The notes: generated by a model from the sequence alone, not told the origin. 64,000 nucleotides of DNA from Actinokineospora fastidiosa (GCF_014648415.1 NZ_BMRB01000007.1:124001-188000), one strand, 5' to 3'; shown: positions 8,092 to 17,425, numbered from the stretch's first letter. Made by a program: numbers and translations.

Positions 8092-9552
8092 CTAGTCGGT
8101 GCGGAGCGCCCGCAGCTTCCGTCGTGCCCGCGGGTTGCCGATCCGGCCGTACAGCCCCTCGGCGCGCTGCCAGGCCGTTCGCGCGTCCTGGGCGTGGCCG
8201 AGGCTGGCGTGGGCGATGCCCATGCTGCGGAGGGTGATGGCGAGGGAGAACGGGCTGCCCGCTGACTCGGTCAGCGCGACCGCGCGGCGCAGCAGGGGCA
8301 GTGCGCGGCGGGCGCGGCCCGCGGCCAGTTCGGCCTCGCCTGCGAGCCGCGTGGCGTAGGCGGTGCCGAAGGGGATGTGCAGGTCGGCGCAGAGCGCCAT
8401 TCCGTCGCCGATGGCATCCCGGGCCCTGCGGTCTCGCGTGTGCAGGTAGAGGTCCCCGCCGCTGAGCAGCAGGCAGGCCAGCCGCTCGTCGTCGCCGGTC
8501 TCCCGCTGCAGGCCGCTCGCCCTGGCCAGCAGGCGGTCGGCGGCGGCGTAGTCGCCGCGCTCGCGCTCGATGATGGATAGGAACTGCACGGCCCTGGCCT
8601 CGGCGGCAGCATCCGCTGAGGACACCGCCAGCGCCAGCGCCGCTCCGATGTGGTCGGCGGCGGCCGTGAGGTCGCCCTGCTCGCGCAGGCAGACGCCCGC
8701 GAGCTCGTGCAGCTCCCCCCGCTCGGGCGCGTCCGCGCCGAGCGCGGAGCGGGCGGCGGGGATCGCCCGCGCGTGGTCGCCCTGGGCCGCCAGCAGGCGG
8801 ATTTCGGCGATGTCCGGGGCGGACCCCGCCTCGGACAGGATGGAGTCGTGCAGGGCGCGCAGCTCGGCCGCGGGTTCGAGGCCGAGTTCGGTCACCGTAA
8901 CCGCCCGCGCGCGCCGGAAGGCGGTCAGGGCGTCGGCGCGGCGGCCAGCTGAGCGCAACGCGGACATGTACTGGGCGTGGAAGCGCTCGCGCAGCGGGTG
9001 CTGACGGGTCAGCTCGGCGAGTTCGGGGACGACGTCCGTCGCGCGGCCCAGGGCGAGGTCGGCGTCGATGCGCCACTCCACCACCGCCAGCCTGCGCTCG
9101 GCGAGCCTGCTCGCCTCGTCCCTGACCAGGTCGCAATCGGCCTCACCCGCGAACGGGTCGCCCCGCCACAGCGCCAGCGCGTCGGCGAACGCCCTGGCCG
9201 CGGCTGCCGGATCGCCAGCGGCGAGCAGGGCGCGTCCGGTCCGGGCGAACTGCTCGAACCGGGCGGCGTCCAGCTCGCCTGGCTCGACGACGAGGGCGTA
9301 CCCGCCACCACGCCGGACGATCCGGTCCGGCTCTCCCAGCGCGTGGCGCAGCCGGTGCACGCAAACCTGCAGAGTGCGGACCGCGTCTGCGGTGGGCTCG
9401 ACGTGCCAGACCGCCGCGAGCAACTCCCCGTCGGAGACGACACCCGGCCCGCACAGCAGCGCGCACAACAGCGCTCGCTGCCGCCCGGGACGCAGCGCGA
9501 CCGGGCCGCCATCCGTCTCCACCTCGACCGGACCCAATACCGCGAAGCGCAT
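8092..9552 (-). CDS. SARP-family (BTAD) transcriptional regulator with TPR tail
   Basis: This 486-residue protein begins with an OmpR-type winged helix (FAVLGPVEV, LRPGRQRALL, LQVCVHRLRHAL, about residues 1-90). A bacterial transcriptional activation domain follows to about 250 (RFHAQYMSALRSAGRRADAL, ELGLEPAAELRALH). The rest is TPR-like helices, alanine-rich and regular. It lacks the NB-ARC ATPase of large AfsR proteins, so it is a mid-size SARP. Such regulators bind direct repeats and activate specialised-metabolite genes, but no biosynthetic cluster lies next to it. The ATG is unambiguous and the adjacent secreted-protein gene is divergent, 76 bases away. Its target may be that gene, the nearby lectin or genes elsewhere. 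Confidence 0.9.
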   Translation of the reverse strand: MRFAVLGPVEVETDGGPVALRPGRQRALLCALLCGPGVVSDGELLAAVWHVEPTADAVRTLQVCVHRLRHALGEPDRIVRRGGGYALVVEPGELDAARFEQFARTGRALLAAGDPAAAARAFADALALWRGDPFAGEADCDLVRDEASRLAERRLAVVEWRIDADLALGRATDVVPELAELTRQHPLRERFHAQYMSALRSAGRRADALTAFRRARAVTVTELGLEPAAELRALHDSILSEAGSAPDIAEIRLLAAQGDHARAIPAARSALGADAPERGELHELAGVCLREQGDLTAAADHIGAALALAVSSADAAAEARAVQFLSIIERERGDYAAADRLLARASGLQRETGDDERLACLLLSGGDLYLHTRDRRARDAIGDGMALCADLHIPFGTAYATRLAGEAELAAGRARRALPLLRRAVALTESAGSPFSLAITLRSMGIAHASLGHAQDARTAWQRAEGLYGRIGNPRARRKLRALRTD

Positions 9553-9628
9553 CTGGCCTCCCCGCGCTGTAAGTCATCTGAAGGTACTCGCATGGACCCT
9601 GGTGCGAACCCCGATACCAGGAGATTCC

Positions 9629-10132
9629 ATGCATTCGAGAATGGTGACCTGTGCGGTCGTGACGGCGGCTCTGACCTGCGTGCTCCCCGGCACCCCGGCC
9701 ACGGCGGACCCCGGCCCCGTTGCAACCCATTTCGAGCCGGGGCCGGTGGTGCTGCCCGCGGGGGCGATGTGCGCCTTCGGCGTCCGCATCTCCTTCCCGG
9801 TGACCGACCTGACCCGGTATACCTGGTTCGCCGGTGGCCGAAGGATCGCGGCGGTGGAGACCGGAACCATGCTGGCCGACTTCACCAACACCGGGACCGG
9901 CCGCACTGTCCGACGCGATCTGTCAGGCACCGGCTACTACGCCTACCCCGACCCCCGCACCGTCATCCTCAGCGGCACCCGCATCGCCGCGCTCCTCGGG
10001 CCGGGTGACACCCCGCCGAGCAGGCTGCTGCTCTCGAACGGCTCCCCGATGGCGGTCCGGTCCGGGACGACGGGGAAGGTGGTTCTGGTCAGCTCCCCGA
10101 CCGCGGAGGACATCTGCCGCACCCTGCGGTGA
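9629..10132 (+). CDS. small secreted protein, unknown function
   Basis: The ATG at 9629 follows a good AGGAG site and gives 167 residues. A signal peptide is clear: basic start (MHSRMVT), hydrophobic core CAVVTAALTCVL, and likely cleavage after ATA near residue 26. The mature part is rich in beta-type sequence with two cysteines (in AMCAFGV and EDICRTL), probably a disulfide. Actinobacterial secreted beta-sandwich proteins look like this, but I recognise no family. It is divergent from the SARP gene and convergent with the small ORF at 10139. Confidence 0.75.
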   Translation: MHSRMVTCAVVTAALTCVLPGTPATADPGPVATHFEPGPVVLPAGAMCAFGVRISFPVTDLTRYTWFAGGRRIAAVETGTMLADFTNTGTGRTVRRDLSGTGYYAYPDPRTVILSGTRIAALLGPGDTPPSRLLLSNGSPMAVRSGTTGKVVLVSSPTAEDICRTLR

Positions 10133-10138
10133 TCCCGG

Positions 10139-10387
10139 TCAGCTGGCGATGATGTACCGCACGGGTGAGGGGATCTCGATGCTCCCGTCCGCGACGGTGA
10201 ACCGGCGGGCCTCCTCCGCGATCTCCACGCCACCGGCTCGGGCGGCGGCGGTGTCCGCGTTGCAGGTGGTGGTGCTCGAAAGTGCGGGGCGGTGCCGGAC
10301 CGAAGGGCCGGCGACCGTCCGGATAGTGATATCCGGTGTCCGGCCCCGATAGTCGACTTCGCTCGCAGGAAATTGGCGGTAGCACAC
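10139..10387 (-). CDS. small hypothetical ORF or gene remnant
   Basis: This 82-residue frame from a GTG has no evident ribosome-binding site. Its second half (GGVEIAEEARRFTVADG, EIPSPVRYIIAS) reads like natural protein, while the first half does not. It may be the 3' end of a decayed gene or a short secreted-type protein. It ends six bases from the stop of the convergent gene at 10132. Confidence 0.35.
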   Translation of the reverse strand: MCYRQFPASEVDYRGRTPDITIRTVAGPSVRHRPALSSTTTCNADTAAARAGGVEIAEEARRFTVADGSIEIPSPVRYIIAS

Positions 10388-10438
10388 TGCCGCAGGGTGA
10401 GTGATCCGAAGGTCAACGATGAAGAATCGGAGAAGTGG

Positions 10439-11008
10439 ATGAAGATGAGACTGGGCGGCCTTGTCGCGGCTGCGGCGACGGCCGTTCTGATGACGCTTTC
10501 ATTGGCGACGCCGGTGCTCGCCTCGGCGACTGTGCCTGCGGAGGCCGCGGTGAACAGAGCCGGGACTGCCTCGAAGGACGTCGGCGCGCAGGAGGTGTAT
10601 TACACCTGGCGCAACTGGCTCACAAACAAGTGCCTCGACCAGAACTGGAGCGGTGGCGTGAACAGGCACACGGCCATCGCCTACAACTGCCACGGCGGCG
10701 ACAACCAGTACTGGCAACTGGAGTGGCTGGGTACCAACATCTACCGGGTCCGCAACTTCGGCAGTGGCGAGTGCCTGCACCAGAAGTACGACGGCAGTAC
10801 GCCCACGACCACGGTCCAGGTCCTGGCGTGCACCGACGCGAACTGGATCAACCAGCGGTGGCGGGTCACCGAGTGGAACGACGGGTCGTACACGTTCAAG
10901 AACGTCCGTAGCGAGTGGTTCCTCGACCAGAGCTTCTCGGGTGGGGTGGAACGGCAGGAGGTGGTGGCCTACCCGTTCAACGGCGGCGCCAACCAGTACT
11001 GGTACTGA
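10439..11008 (+). CDS. secreted ricin-B-type beta-trefoil lectin
   Basis: The ATG at 10439 follows GGAGAAG and gives 189 residues. A signal peptide (core GLVAAAATAVLMTLSLATPVL) ends after AXA near residue 31. The mature domain is one beta-trefoil with three repeats, each of the form NxxTNKCLDQNWSGG, GECLHQKYDGS or EWFLDQSFSGG and each closing with a Q-x-W motif (NQYWQL, NQRWRV, NQYWY). Ricin-type trefoils bind galactose or other sugars, usually attached to a glycoside hydrolase. Here the lectin stands alone, so it is likely a free extracellular or wall-associated carbohydrate-binding protein. Confidence 0.88.
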   Translation: MKMRLGGLVAAAATAVLMTLSLATPVLASATVPAEAAVNRAGTASKDVGAQEVYYTWRNWLTNKCLDQNWSGGVNRHTAIAYNCHGGDNQYWQLEWLGTNIYRVRNFGSGECLHQKYDGSTPTTTVQVLACTDANWINQRWRVTEWNDGSYTFKNVRSEWFLDQSFSGGVERQEVVAYPFNGGANQYWY

Positions 11009-11019
11009 CCGGCGGACAC

Positions 11020-11052
11020 GGTGGGCGGATGGTCAGCGACCATCCGCCCACC
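11020..11052 (+). terminator. hairpin terminator after the lectin gene
   Basis: GGTGGGCGGATGGT and ACCATCCGCCCACC pair perfectly over 14 bp with a 5-base loop, starting 12 bases after the lectin stop. No U-tract follows, as is common in high-GC actinobacteria. Confidence 0.75.
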
Positions 11053-11289
11053 GCTGGTGACGAACGCGATTACCGCAGCGCGATCGCGCTAGGGCCGACG
11101 TGGGACACGGGATGGCCTGATTCGGCGAACCGCGCCCAGTGCCCCTCAGCGGGATGGAACGGAGGCAGCCATAAAGCCCAGCCCTGTCCCGCCCGTCCCG
11201 TTGGGGATGTCCGTGGCGGTGAGATGCGCGGGAAACCAAAGGCGATATGAGGCCGCCCGTCCTGTGGATCGGCCACTGCGATCGGTCCG

Positions 11290-11500
11290 TTACCTGTTCA
11301 TGGCTTTGACCGGGTTGGGGTGGCGGTACTTCTTCGCCTTGTATCCGTAGCAGGGTTTGCCGATGTTGTAGCCCTCGCGGATGTGGGTGCAGGTTCCGAC
11401 CCACGACTGCTCCAGCATGTTGAGCACTTCGTACTCGGCGACCGACTGGTTGATGCGCCGCTGCAGAATCTGCTGGGCCCGGCCACCGCTGAGCATGATC
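11290..11500 (-). pseudogene. relic of a large serine recombinase
   Basis: The frame reads QILQRRINQSVAEYEVLN, then THIREGYNIGKPCYGYKAKK and YRHPNPVKAMNR before a stop. This is the linker after the catalytic domain of large serine recombinases, where NIGxxPYGY and HPNPxKA are conserved. Neither the resolvase catalytic domain nor the zinc/coiled-coil part is found nearby. It marks a lost phage or integrative element. Confidence 0.6.
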
Positions 11501-12192
11501 GGCTCGTTCGAGGCAACCACGGTTGGACAGGACCACCGGTGATCCTCAGTACGACGCCCGGACCGGTCGGTCGCCCAATCGGTCCGACTCCAGAACCGCG
11601 ACCCACATACCGGAACCGGCCTTCCCGATGGAGACGAGGATCCCCCGATCTCACCATCGGCGACTGACACCCTTGCCGACATCAGGTGCCGCTGAGAAGG
11701 AGCTTCTTTCTCCGGCAGGAGTACGCCGACGACCTCGACCCCGGTGACGTGCATCTGCGGCGCGGTGGACGCCGACTGCGGCGGCCGGGTCGACCAGAAC
11801 AGGTCATGATCACAGCGGTGGTCAGGACTTGGTTCACGTGCAACAGTAGGATCGTCGCAGGTGCGCGTTGTTTCGGCGACATCGGCGAGGGAAGGCCCGC
11901 TGTTCGGCGGGATCTCCACGAAGCCCAGCACGTTGGACCGCAGTCCGGCCACGCCATCTGGCCAGGAGCGCCCGCCCGTACCTCTTCTGCGGCAAGCGGA
12001 ACCGGTCACCGAATCGGGAGCGAACACGCCGCGCGTCGGAGTCGTGGGGAGCACGGGATGATGGGTATGGTCAGTCGCCACGCCGAAACCACCCCTCGCC
12101 TCGCCGTTCCTCGGCCCGGTAGCCAGCCGTCCGCAGGCTGAGTACCGGCATGCGGAGTAGGACGTTTGCCTCTCAGCTGCGGAGGACTTCGC
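11501..12192. other. intergenic, no gene seen
   Basis: Between the recombinase relic and the GH20 stop I find no frame with a credible start or recognisable sequence. Codon-position GC is disordered, as in decayed DNA. Confidence 0.45.
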
Positions 12193-13782
12193 CTAGCGTG
12201 GGCGGGTTCGCATTGGCCGGTAGGCGGCTCGGAATCCCATGGCGCTCCACGCGTCGGCATGGGCGGCGAGGCGGGAATGGTGGTCCGGCCAGTCGGTGAC
12301 CTGGCGCGTCCATGCCTTCTCCGCCGCGCCCGCGAGTCGTGGTAACAGCAGGAACGCCAGGTCGTCGAAGGAGTCGACCGTCTCGCACCAGATCGCCGCC
12401 TCGACGCCCGCGATGCGGGCCGCGGGCGAGGTGAGTTCCGGCAGGGTGCTCGGGTGCCAGGCGAACGCCTGCTCGGGACTGTGCGGCAGGTAGTCACCGT
12501 GCCCGACGCGTCGCTGTCGTCGCCCCGATTCCTCGTCGGCGGTGTCCGCGTAGGGGCAGTCCAGGTAGAGCATCGTGTTGGAGGACACCAGCACCGGGAC
12601 GCCCGCCGCGGCCGCGGTCGGCACGTCCTGCGGGGCGAGGGCGAACAGCCGGGCCGCGTCGTCGATCACGGGGTGCAGCGCGGCCGGTGCCCGCGCCTTG
12701 AGCTGTCCGACGTCGAAGGGATTGTCCGGGCCGATCCAGTACTGCACCACGTCGTCGCCGTCCAGGCAGCCCGCTCGGACCGCCTCCTGCCAGGCCACGA
12801 CCCGCTTGCCGCGGGAGCGGAGCAGCGCGTGCGCGTCCCGGACGAACCGCAGGTACGCCGCCGCGGGCATGCCGAACGGCTCGTCGGCCCCCAGGTGCAC
12901 GAACGGTCCCGGCGCCAGGTCGACGAGCTCGTGGAGGACGTCGTGGGCGAAGGCGGCGGCCTCGGGGACATCGGGGTCGAGATAGCGCACGTGCGGGTGC
13001 ACCGGCTCGGCGCCGCCCGCGAGTTCCGGGTAGGCGGTGAACGCGGCGACCACGTGGCCGGGCATGTCGAACTCGGGGACGACCGTGACGTAGCGTTCCG
13101 CCGCGTACGCGATGATCCGGTCGAGGTCGGCCCGCGAGTAGAAGTCCGCGGTCGCACCGGGGCGGGAGCCGGTGAGCCCGGGGCGGCGGGCGATCTCGAC
13201 GCGCCACGCCTGCGAGTCGGTGAGGTGCAGGTGCAGGACATTTAGCTTGTGCCAGGCGAGGAGGTCGATGACGGAGCAGATCTCCTCGGGCGGGAAGTAG
13301 TGGCGCGCGACGTCGAGCGAGAGACCGCGCCACGCGTAGGCGGGGCCGTCCTCGATCGCGACGCCGGGAACCGTCCCCGCCGGGTCGACGAGCTGGAGCA
13401 GCGTGGTGAGGCCGCGGAAGGCGGCCTCGTCGCCCGCGGCTTCGACGAGCACGCTGTCGGGGCGGACGGTCAGCCGGTACCGCTCGTCGGCCTGCGCCGC
13501 GCGGGGATCGACCCCGTCCGGTCCGGGCAGGCGCGTCAGCCCCAGCGCGTCGGGGTCGTCCACGACAACCGTGATGCCGGCTCGCGACTCCCCGGGCGGG
13601 GTCATCCGGACGCCGAGCCCGTGCAGCCGTTCCGCCCAGGTCGCGAACCAGTCGGTCACGCCCCTGGCCAGGCCGGGCGGCACGGCGACCGCCACCGCGT
13701 CAGGCGTCCCGAGCCGGACGCGTCCCGGGCGCGTGGTCGCGGCTCGTGTCGGGAGTGGCACGAGGGGGAGGTTCGTGGTCAC
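12193..13782 (-). CDS. GH20 beta-N-acetylhexosaminidase
   Basis: The GTG at 13782 overlaps the TGA of the transporter ATPase (GTGA), giving 529 residues. An N-terminal GH20b-type domain (residues ~1-150) precedes the catalytic barrel. The barrel opens with AYAWRGLSLDVARHYFP and NVLHLHLTDSQAW, and the catalytic pair Asp300-Glu301 sits in HLGADEP. GH20 enzymes remove terminal GlcNAc or GalNAc using the substrate acetamido group. There is no signal peptide, so it acts in the cytoplasm on oligosaccharides imported by the overlapping ABC transporter. Chitin or peptidoglycan-derived sugars are likely substrates, though the neighbouring GH3 and GH1 point to mixed beta-linked oligomers. Confidence 0.9.
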   Translation of the reverse strand: MTTNLPLVPLPTRAATTRPGRVRLGTPDAVAVAVPPGLARGVTDWFATWAERLHGLGVRMTPPGESRAGITVVVDDPDALGLTRLPGPDGVDPRAAQADERYRLTVRPDSVLVEAAGDEAAFRGLTTLLQLVDPAGTVPGVAIEDGPAYAWRGLSLDVARHYFPPEEICSVIDLLAWHKLNVLHLHLTDSQAWRVEIARRPGLTGSRPGATADFYSRADLDRIIAYAAERYVTVVPEFDMPGHVVAAFTAYPELAGGAEPVHPHVRYLDPDVPEAAAFAHDVLHELVDLAPGPFVHLGADEPFGMPAAAYLRFVRDAHALLRSRGKRVVAWQEAVRAGCLDGDDVVQYWIGPDNPFDVGQLKARAPAALHPVIDDAARLFALAPQDVPTAAAAGVPVLVSSNTMLYLDCPYADTADEESGRRQRRVGHGDYLPHSPEQAFAWHPSTLPELTSPAARIAGVEAAIWCETVDSFDDLAFLLLPRLAGAAEKAWTRQVTDWPDHHSRLAAHADAWSAMGFRAAYRPMRTRPR

Positions 13783-14660
13783 GTGTTCTCCTCGGCCCGC
13801 CGCCGGTCCAGCGCGGCCCGCCGGTCCCGCTGCGCGGCGGGGTCGGCGACGGGAGCGGACAGCAGCAGGCGCTGGGTGTAGGGGTGCCGGGGCGCGGTGG
13901 TGACCTGTTCGGCGTCCCCGGACTCGACGATGACACCGCGGTGGATCACGTTCACCCGGTGGCTCATGTACCGCACCACGGACAGGTCGTGGGAGACGAA
14001 CAGGTACGCGACCCCGGTCTGCTCCTGGATCTCCAGCAGCAGGTCCAGCACGGTGCGCTGCGTGGTGAGGTCCAGCGCGGAGACCGGCTCGTCGCACACG
14101 ATCAGCTTGGGGCCGATCGCGAGCGCCCTGGCGATGGCGATGCGCTGCCGCTGTCCGCCGGAGAACTCGCGCGGCAGCCGCTGGGCCGCGTCGGCGGGGA
14201 GGGCGACGCGGCCGAGCAGGTCGAGGACCCTGCGCCGGGCGTCGCGTCCTGGGACCCCCTGCGCGTGCAGCGGCTCGGCGAGTGTCTCCCCGACGGGGAT
14301 GGAGGGGTTCAGCGAGGCGAACGGGTCCTGGAAGATGACCTGCAGGTCCTGGCTGAGCCTGCGGCGGCGGCGGGCGGAGGCGCGGTCGATGCGCTCACCG
14401 CGGAACTCCACCGCTCCGCTGTGCACGGGGGCGAGCCCGAGGACTGCCCGCCCGATCGTCGTCTTGCCCGAACCCGACTCGCCCACCAGGCCCACGGTCT
14501 CGCCGGGGCGGATGTCGAGCGAGACGCCGTGCAGGACCTCCACGCGCGGTGCGCGCCACCCCTTCCCCGGGAACGACACCCGCAGGTCGCGGATGTCGAG
14601 GATCCGCGGTCCGGGGGGCGCTGCCGGGGCGGGCAGCGGCTCGGGCCACACACCGCTCAT
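13779..14660 (-). CDS. oligopeptide-type ABC transporter ATP-binding protein
   Basis: This 293-residue ATPase has every expected motif: Walker A GESGSGKTT, Q-loop QDPFASLNP, signature FSGGQRQRIA, Walker B KLIVCDEPVSALD and switch His in FVSHDLS. The QDPFASLNP and C-terminal HPYTQRLLLSAP segments are diagnostic of OppF/DppF-type subunits. Its ATG overlaps the stop of the fused permease-ATPase gene and its stop overlaps the GH20 start, so all are coupled. Opp-family importers also carry cello- and chito-oligosaccharides in actinobacteria and Thermotoga, which fits the glycosidases here. Confidence 0.92.
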   Translation of the reverse strand: MSGVWPEPLPAPAAPPGPRILDIRDLRVSFPGKGWRAPRVEVLHGVSLDIRPGETVGLVGESGSGKTTIGRAVLGLAPVHSGAVEFRGERIDRASARRRRRLSQDLQVIFQDPFASLNPSIPVGETLAEPLHAQGVPGRDARRRVLDLLGRVALPADAAQRLPREFSGGQRQRIAIARALAIGPKLIVCDEPVSALDLTTQRTVLDLLLEIQEQTGVAYLFVSHDLSVVRYMSHRVNVIHRGVIVESGDAEQVTTAPRHPYTQRLLLSAPVADPAAQRDRRAALDRRRAEENT

Positions 14661-16450
14661 GCCGGGACCTCCGCGCCGTCGGCGGCTCGGGGCGCGACCC
14701 AGGCGGGCCTGGCGGGGGCGTCGTCGAGCACGGCCTCGATCAGGGTTCGGGTGTAGGGGTCCTGCGGGCGCGTGAGGACCTGCGCGGTCCTCCCGGTCTC
14801 GACGATGCGACCGGCGTTCATCACCGCGACGCGGTCGCAGAGGTCGGCGACGACACCGAGGTCGTGCGTCACCAGCAGCACGCCCAAGCCGCGCTCGGCC
14901 TGCAGGCGGCGGAGCAGTTCGAGCACCTCGGCCTGCACGGTGACGTCGAGCGCGGTGGTCGGCTCGTCGGCGATCAGCAGTTTCGGGTCGCAGCTCATCG
15001 CCCCGGCGATGAGCACCCGCTGCGCCATGCCGCCGGAGATCTCGTGCGGGTAGGCGTCGAAGACGCGCCGGGGGTCGGCGATCTCCACCTGGCGCAGCAG
15101 TTCCAGCGCGCGCTCGGCCGCGGCCTTGCGCGAGAGCCCGAGCCGCAGCCGCATCGGTTCCACGAGTTGGCCGCCGACCGTGAAGGCCGGGTCGAGGTTG
15201 GTCATCGGCTCCTGCGGCACGTAGGCGACCACGCCGCCCCGCAGCGCGCGGTATCTCTTCTCGGGGAGCCCGACCACCTCCGTCCCGGCGATCAGGATGC
15301 TGCCCCGCGACACCCGGCCGCCCTCGGGAAGGATGCCCAGGACCGAGAACGCCGTCTGCGACTTGCCGGAGCCCGACTGGCCGACGAGGCCGACGACCTC
15401 GCCCTCGGCGACGTCGATGTCCACCCCGCGCACCACGTCGACGGCGGACGCGCCGCTGCCGTAGGACACGGCGAGGTCGCGCACGGACAGCAGCGCCGCC
15501 CGCGCGCCCGCGCTGTCCGACGTCGTGGGGGCGGAAACCCGGGCGCGGCGGGCCGCTCGCGGGCGCGGGGGCGGGGTGCCCCCGTCCTCCAGGACGTCGC
15601 GGAGCGCGCTCGCCAACAGCACGAGCGCGGCGCTGGTGATGCCGAGTGCCAGTCCTGGCCACAGCATGAACAGGGGGCTGCGCTGCACGTTCTGGAACGC
15701 CTCGTTGAGCATGGCTCCCCACGTCGGCAGGTCGCCGCTGCCGATGCCCAGGAACTCCAGTCCGGCCTGGAGGCTGATGGCGATGCCCGCGACGAGGGCG
15801 ATCTGGATGATGATCGGCGCACGGACCACGATGAGGACGTGCCGGGCGATGATCCGGCGGTCCCGCAGGCCGGACACGCGGGCGGCGTCGACGTAGAGCT
15901 CGCCGCGGACGGTGGCGACGATGCCGCGAACGAGCCGGAAGAAGCTCGGCGCGACGAGCACGCCGAGCACGACCATGAGCACCCACATGGTCGGGCCGAG
16001 GATGGCCCTCGACGCGAGCAGCACGACCATGGCGGGCAGGGCCATGACGAAGTTGCCCGCCCAGTTCGCCACGGCGTCGAACCACTTGCCGTAGTAGCCC
16101 GCGACGAGGCCGCTGGGCACTCCGATGGACAGGGCGACCGCGAGGGCGATGAGCGCGCCTCCGAGGGTGTTGCGGCCGCCGTGGAGCAGTCGGGACCAGA
16201 CATCGCGCCCCGCGGAGTCGAACCCGAGCGGGTGGCCCGGCTCCGCTCCGGCGAACGCCTTGCTCAGTTCCGCGGCGCCGGGGTCGGTGGACAGCAGCGG
16301 CGCCAGCAGCACCGCGCCGCCGACCACCCCGAGGACGAGCGCGGAGATGACGGCCTGCGGGTTGCGCAGGAACCGCCGGACCGGCTTGGCGCGGCGGGGC
16401 GCCGCCGCGCCCGCGGGCAGGTGGTTGTCGGATGTGAGCGCCTCGCTCAT
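14657..16450 (-). CDS. fused ABC permease (DppC-type) and ATPase (DppD-type)
   Basis: This 597-residue protein joins two normally separate subunits. Residues ~25-295 are a DppC/OppC permease with an N-terminal membrane segment, the motif HPLGFDSAGRDVWSR, further membrane helices and the EAA-type loop around SGLRDRRIIARHVL. After an Arg/Pro-rich linker, residues ~335-585 are an ATPase with GQSGSGKS, QEPMTNLDP, ISGGMAQRVLIA, LLIADEPTTALD and VTHD. It starts with an ATGA overlap on the upstream permease and ends with one into the next ATPase. Such permease-ATPase fusions occur among actinobacterial peptide/nickel-type transporters. It supplies half of the membrane pore and one of the two motors. 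Confidence 0.92.
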   Translation of the reverse strand: MSEALTSDNHLPAGAAAPRRAKPVRRFLRNPQAVISALVLGVVGGAVLLAPLLSTDPGAAELSKAFAGAEPGHPLGFDSAGRDVWSRLLHGGRNTLGGALIALAVALSIGVPSGLVAGYYGKWFDAVANWAGNFVMALPAMVVLLASRAILGPTMWVLMVVLGVLVAPSFFRLVRGIVATVRGELYVDAARVSGLRDRRIIARHVLIVVRAPIIIQIALVAGIAISLQAGLEFLGIGSGDLPTWGAMLNEAFQNVQRSPLFMLWPGLALGITSAALVLLASALRDVLEDGGTPPPRPRAARRARVSAPTTSDSAGARAALLSVRDLAVSYGSGASAVDVVRGVDIDVAEGEVVGLVGQSGSGKSQTAFSVLGILPEGGRVSRGSILIAGTEVVGLPEKRYRALRGGVVAYVPQEPMTNLDPAFTVGGQLVEPMRLRLGLSRKAAAERALELLRQVEIADPRRVFDAYPHEISGGMAQRVLIAGAMSCDPKLLIADEPTTALDVTVQAEVLELLRRLQAERGLGVLLVTHDLGVVADLCDRVAVMNAGRIVETGRTAQVLTRPQDPYTRTLIEAVLDDAPARPAWVAPRAADGAEVPA

Positions 16451-17388
16451 GCGGCCCTCGCCTTCGGGTTGAGCCAGCCGACGAGCAGGTCGACGCCCAG
16501 ATTGATCACGACGACGCAGACGACGGTCGTCATGACCAGGCCCATGATGACGGGGGTGTCGCCGCGCGTGGTGTAGGTGACGGTCATGGAGCCGATGCCC
16601 GGCAGGCCGAAGATCTGCTCGACCAGCACCGCGCCGCCGAGCAGGCCCACGAACTGCATGCCGAGCACGGTGAGCGCGGGCGCGGCCGCGTTGCGCAGCA
16701 CGTGGCGGAACAGCACCCGCCCGGGTGGCAGCCCTCGCGCCCGCAGCGTTCTGACGTAGTCCTGGCGCAGGACGTCGATCACCGAGCTCCGCACCTGCTG
16801 GGACACGCCTGCCACGGCCGCGACGGATAGGGACAGGATCGGCAGGGTCACCGTGGACAGCCACCCCGGGACGGAGGTCGTCAGCGGGATGTACCCGATC
16901 GCCGGGAACCACCGCAGCTGCACGGCGAAGACCAGCACGATGACGAGGGTGACCAGGAAGCCGGGCAACGCGTACCCGACGACACCCAGCACCTGCACGA
17001 TCCGGTCGACGGCTCCGCGCCGCACGCCCGCCCAGACCCCGAGGAGGAAGGCGAGCACCGCGGTGACGAGGGTGACGCCGAGCATCAGGCTCAGCGTGAC
17101 GGGCAGCCGGTGGCCGATGGCCGTCAGCACGTTCTCGCTGGTGAACCACGAGGTTCCCAGGTCGCCGGCGAGCGCGTCCCCCAGCCACTGGGCGTACCGG
17201 GCCAGGATCGGCTGGTCGAGACCGAGTTCGGCGGTCTTGGCGTCCACGGCGTGCTGCGGCGCGGACTGCCCGAGTAGCTGCCGCGCCACGTCGAGGTTCG
17301 GAACCGACAACAACACGAACGAGACGAACGAGACGACGAAGAGGAGGAAGAGGCCCGCGGCCAGGCGGCGGACAGCGAATCTCAGCAT
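16447..17388 (-). CDS. ABC transporter permease (DppB/OppB-type)
   Basis: This 313-residue protein has six predicted membrane segments, the first being AAGLFLLFVVSFVSFVLLS. The OppB-type periplasmic loop contains LGLDQPILARYAQWLGDALAGDLG, and the conserved cytoplasmic EAA segment reads DYVRTLRARGLPPGRVLFRHVLRN. VEQIFGLPGIG near the end is characteristic of the family. It starts 37 bases after the binding-protein gene and ends in an ATGA overlap with the fused subunit. It pairs with that permease half to form the channel for oligomers delivered by the lipoprotein. Confidence 0.92.
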   Translation of the reverse strand: MLRFAVRRLAAGLFLLFVVSFVSFVLLSVPNLDVARQLLGQSAPQHAVDAKTAELGLDQPILARYAQWLGDALAGDLGTSWFTSENVLTAIGHRLPVTLSLMLGVTLVTAVLAFLLGVWAGVRRGAVDRIVQVLGVVGYALPGFLVTLVIVLVFAVQLRWFPAIGYIPLTTSVPGWLSTVTLPILSLSVAAVAGVSQQVRSSVIDVLRQDYVRTLRARGLPPGRVLFRHVLRNAAAPALTVLGMQFVGLLGGAVLVEQIFGLPGIGSMTVTYTTRGDTPVIMGLVMTTVVCVVVINLGVDLLVGWLNPKARAA

Positions 17389-17425
17389 GGTGATCGGCCT
17401 CCTGCGGGGTCCGGTCCCCGGGGAC

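Noticed and set aside
8092-11008. Biosynthetic gene cluster around the SARP regulator
   Set aside because: Neighbours are a secreted protein, a lectin and gene fragments; no biosynthetic enzymes are present.
14549-16576. 675-codon plus-strand frame
   Set aside because: Antisense to the ABC importer genes; low-complexity Gly/Arg/His composition.
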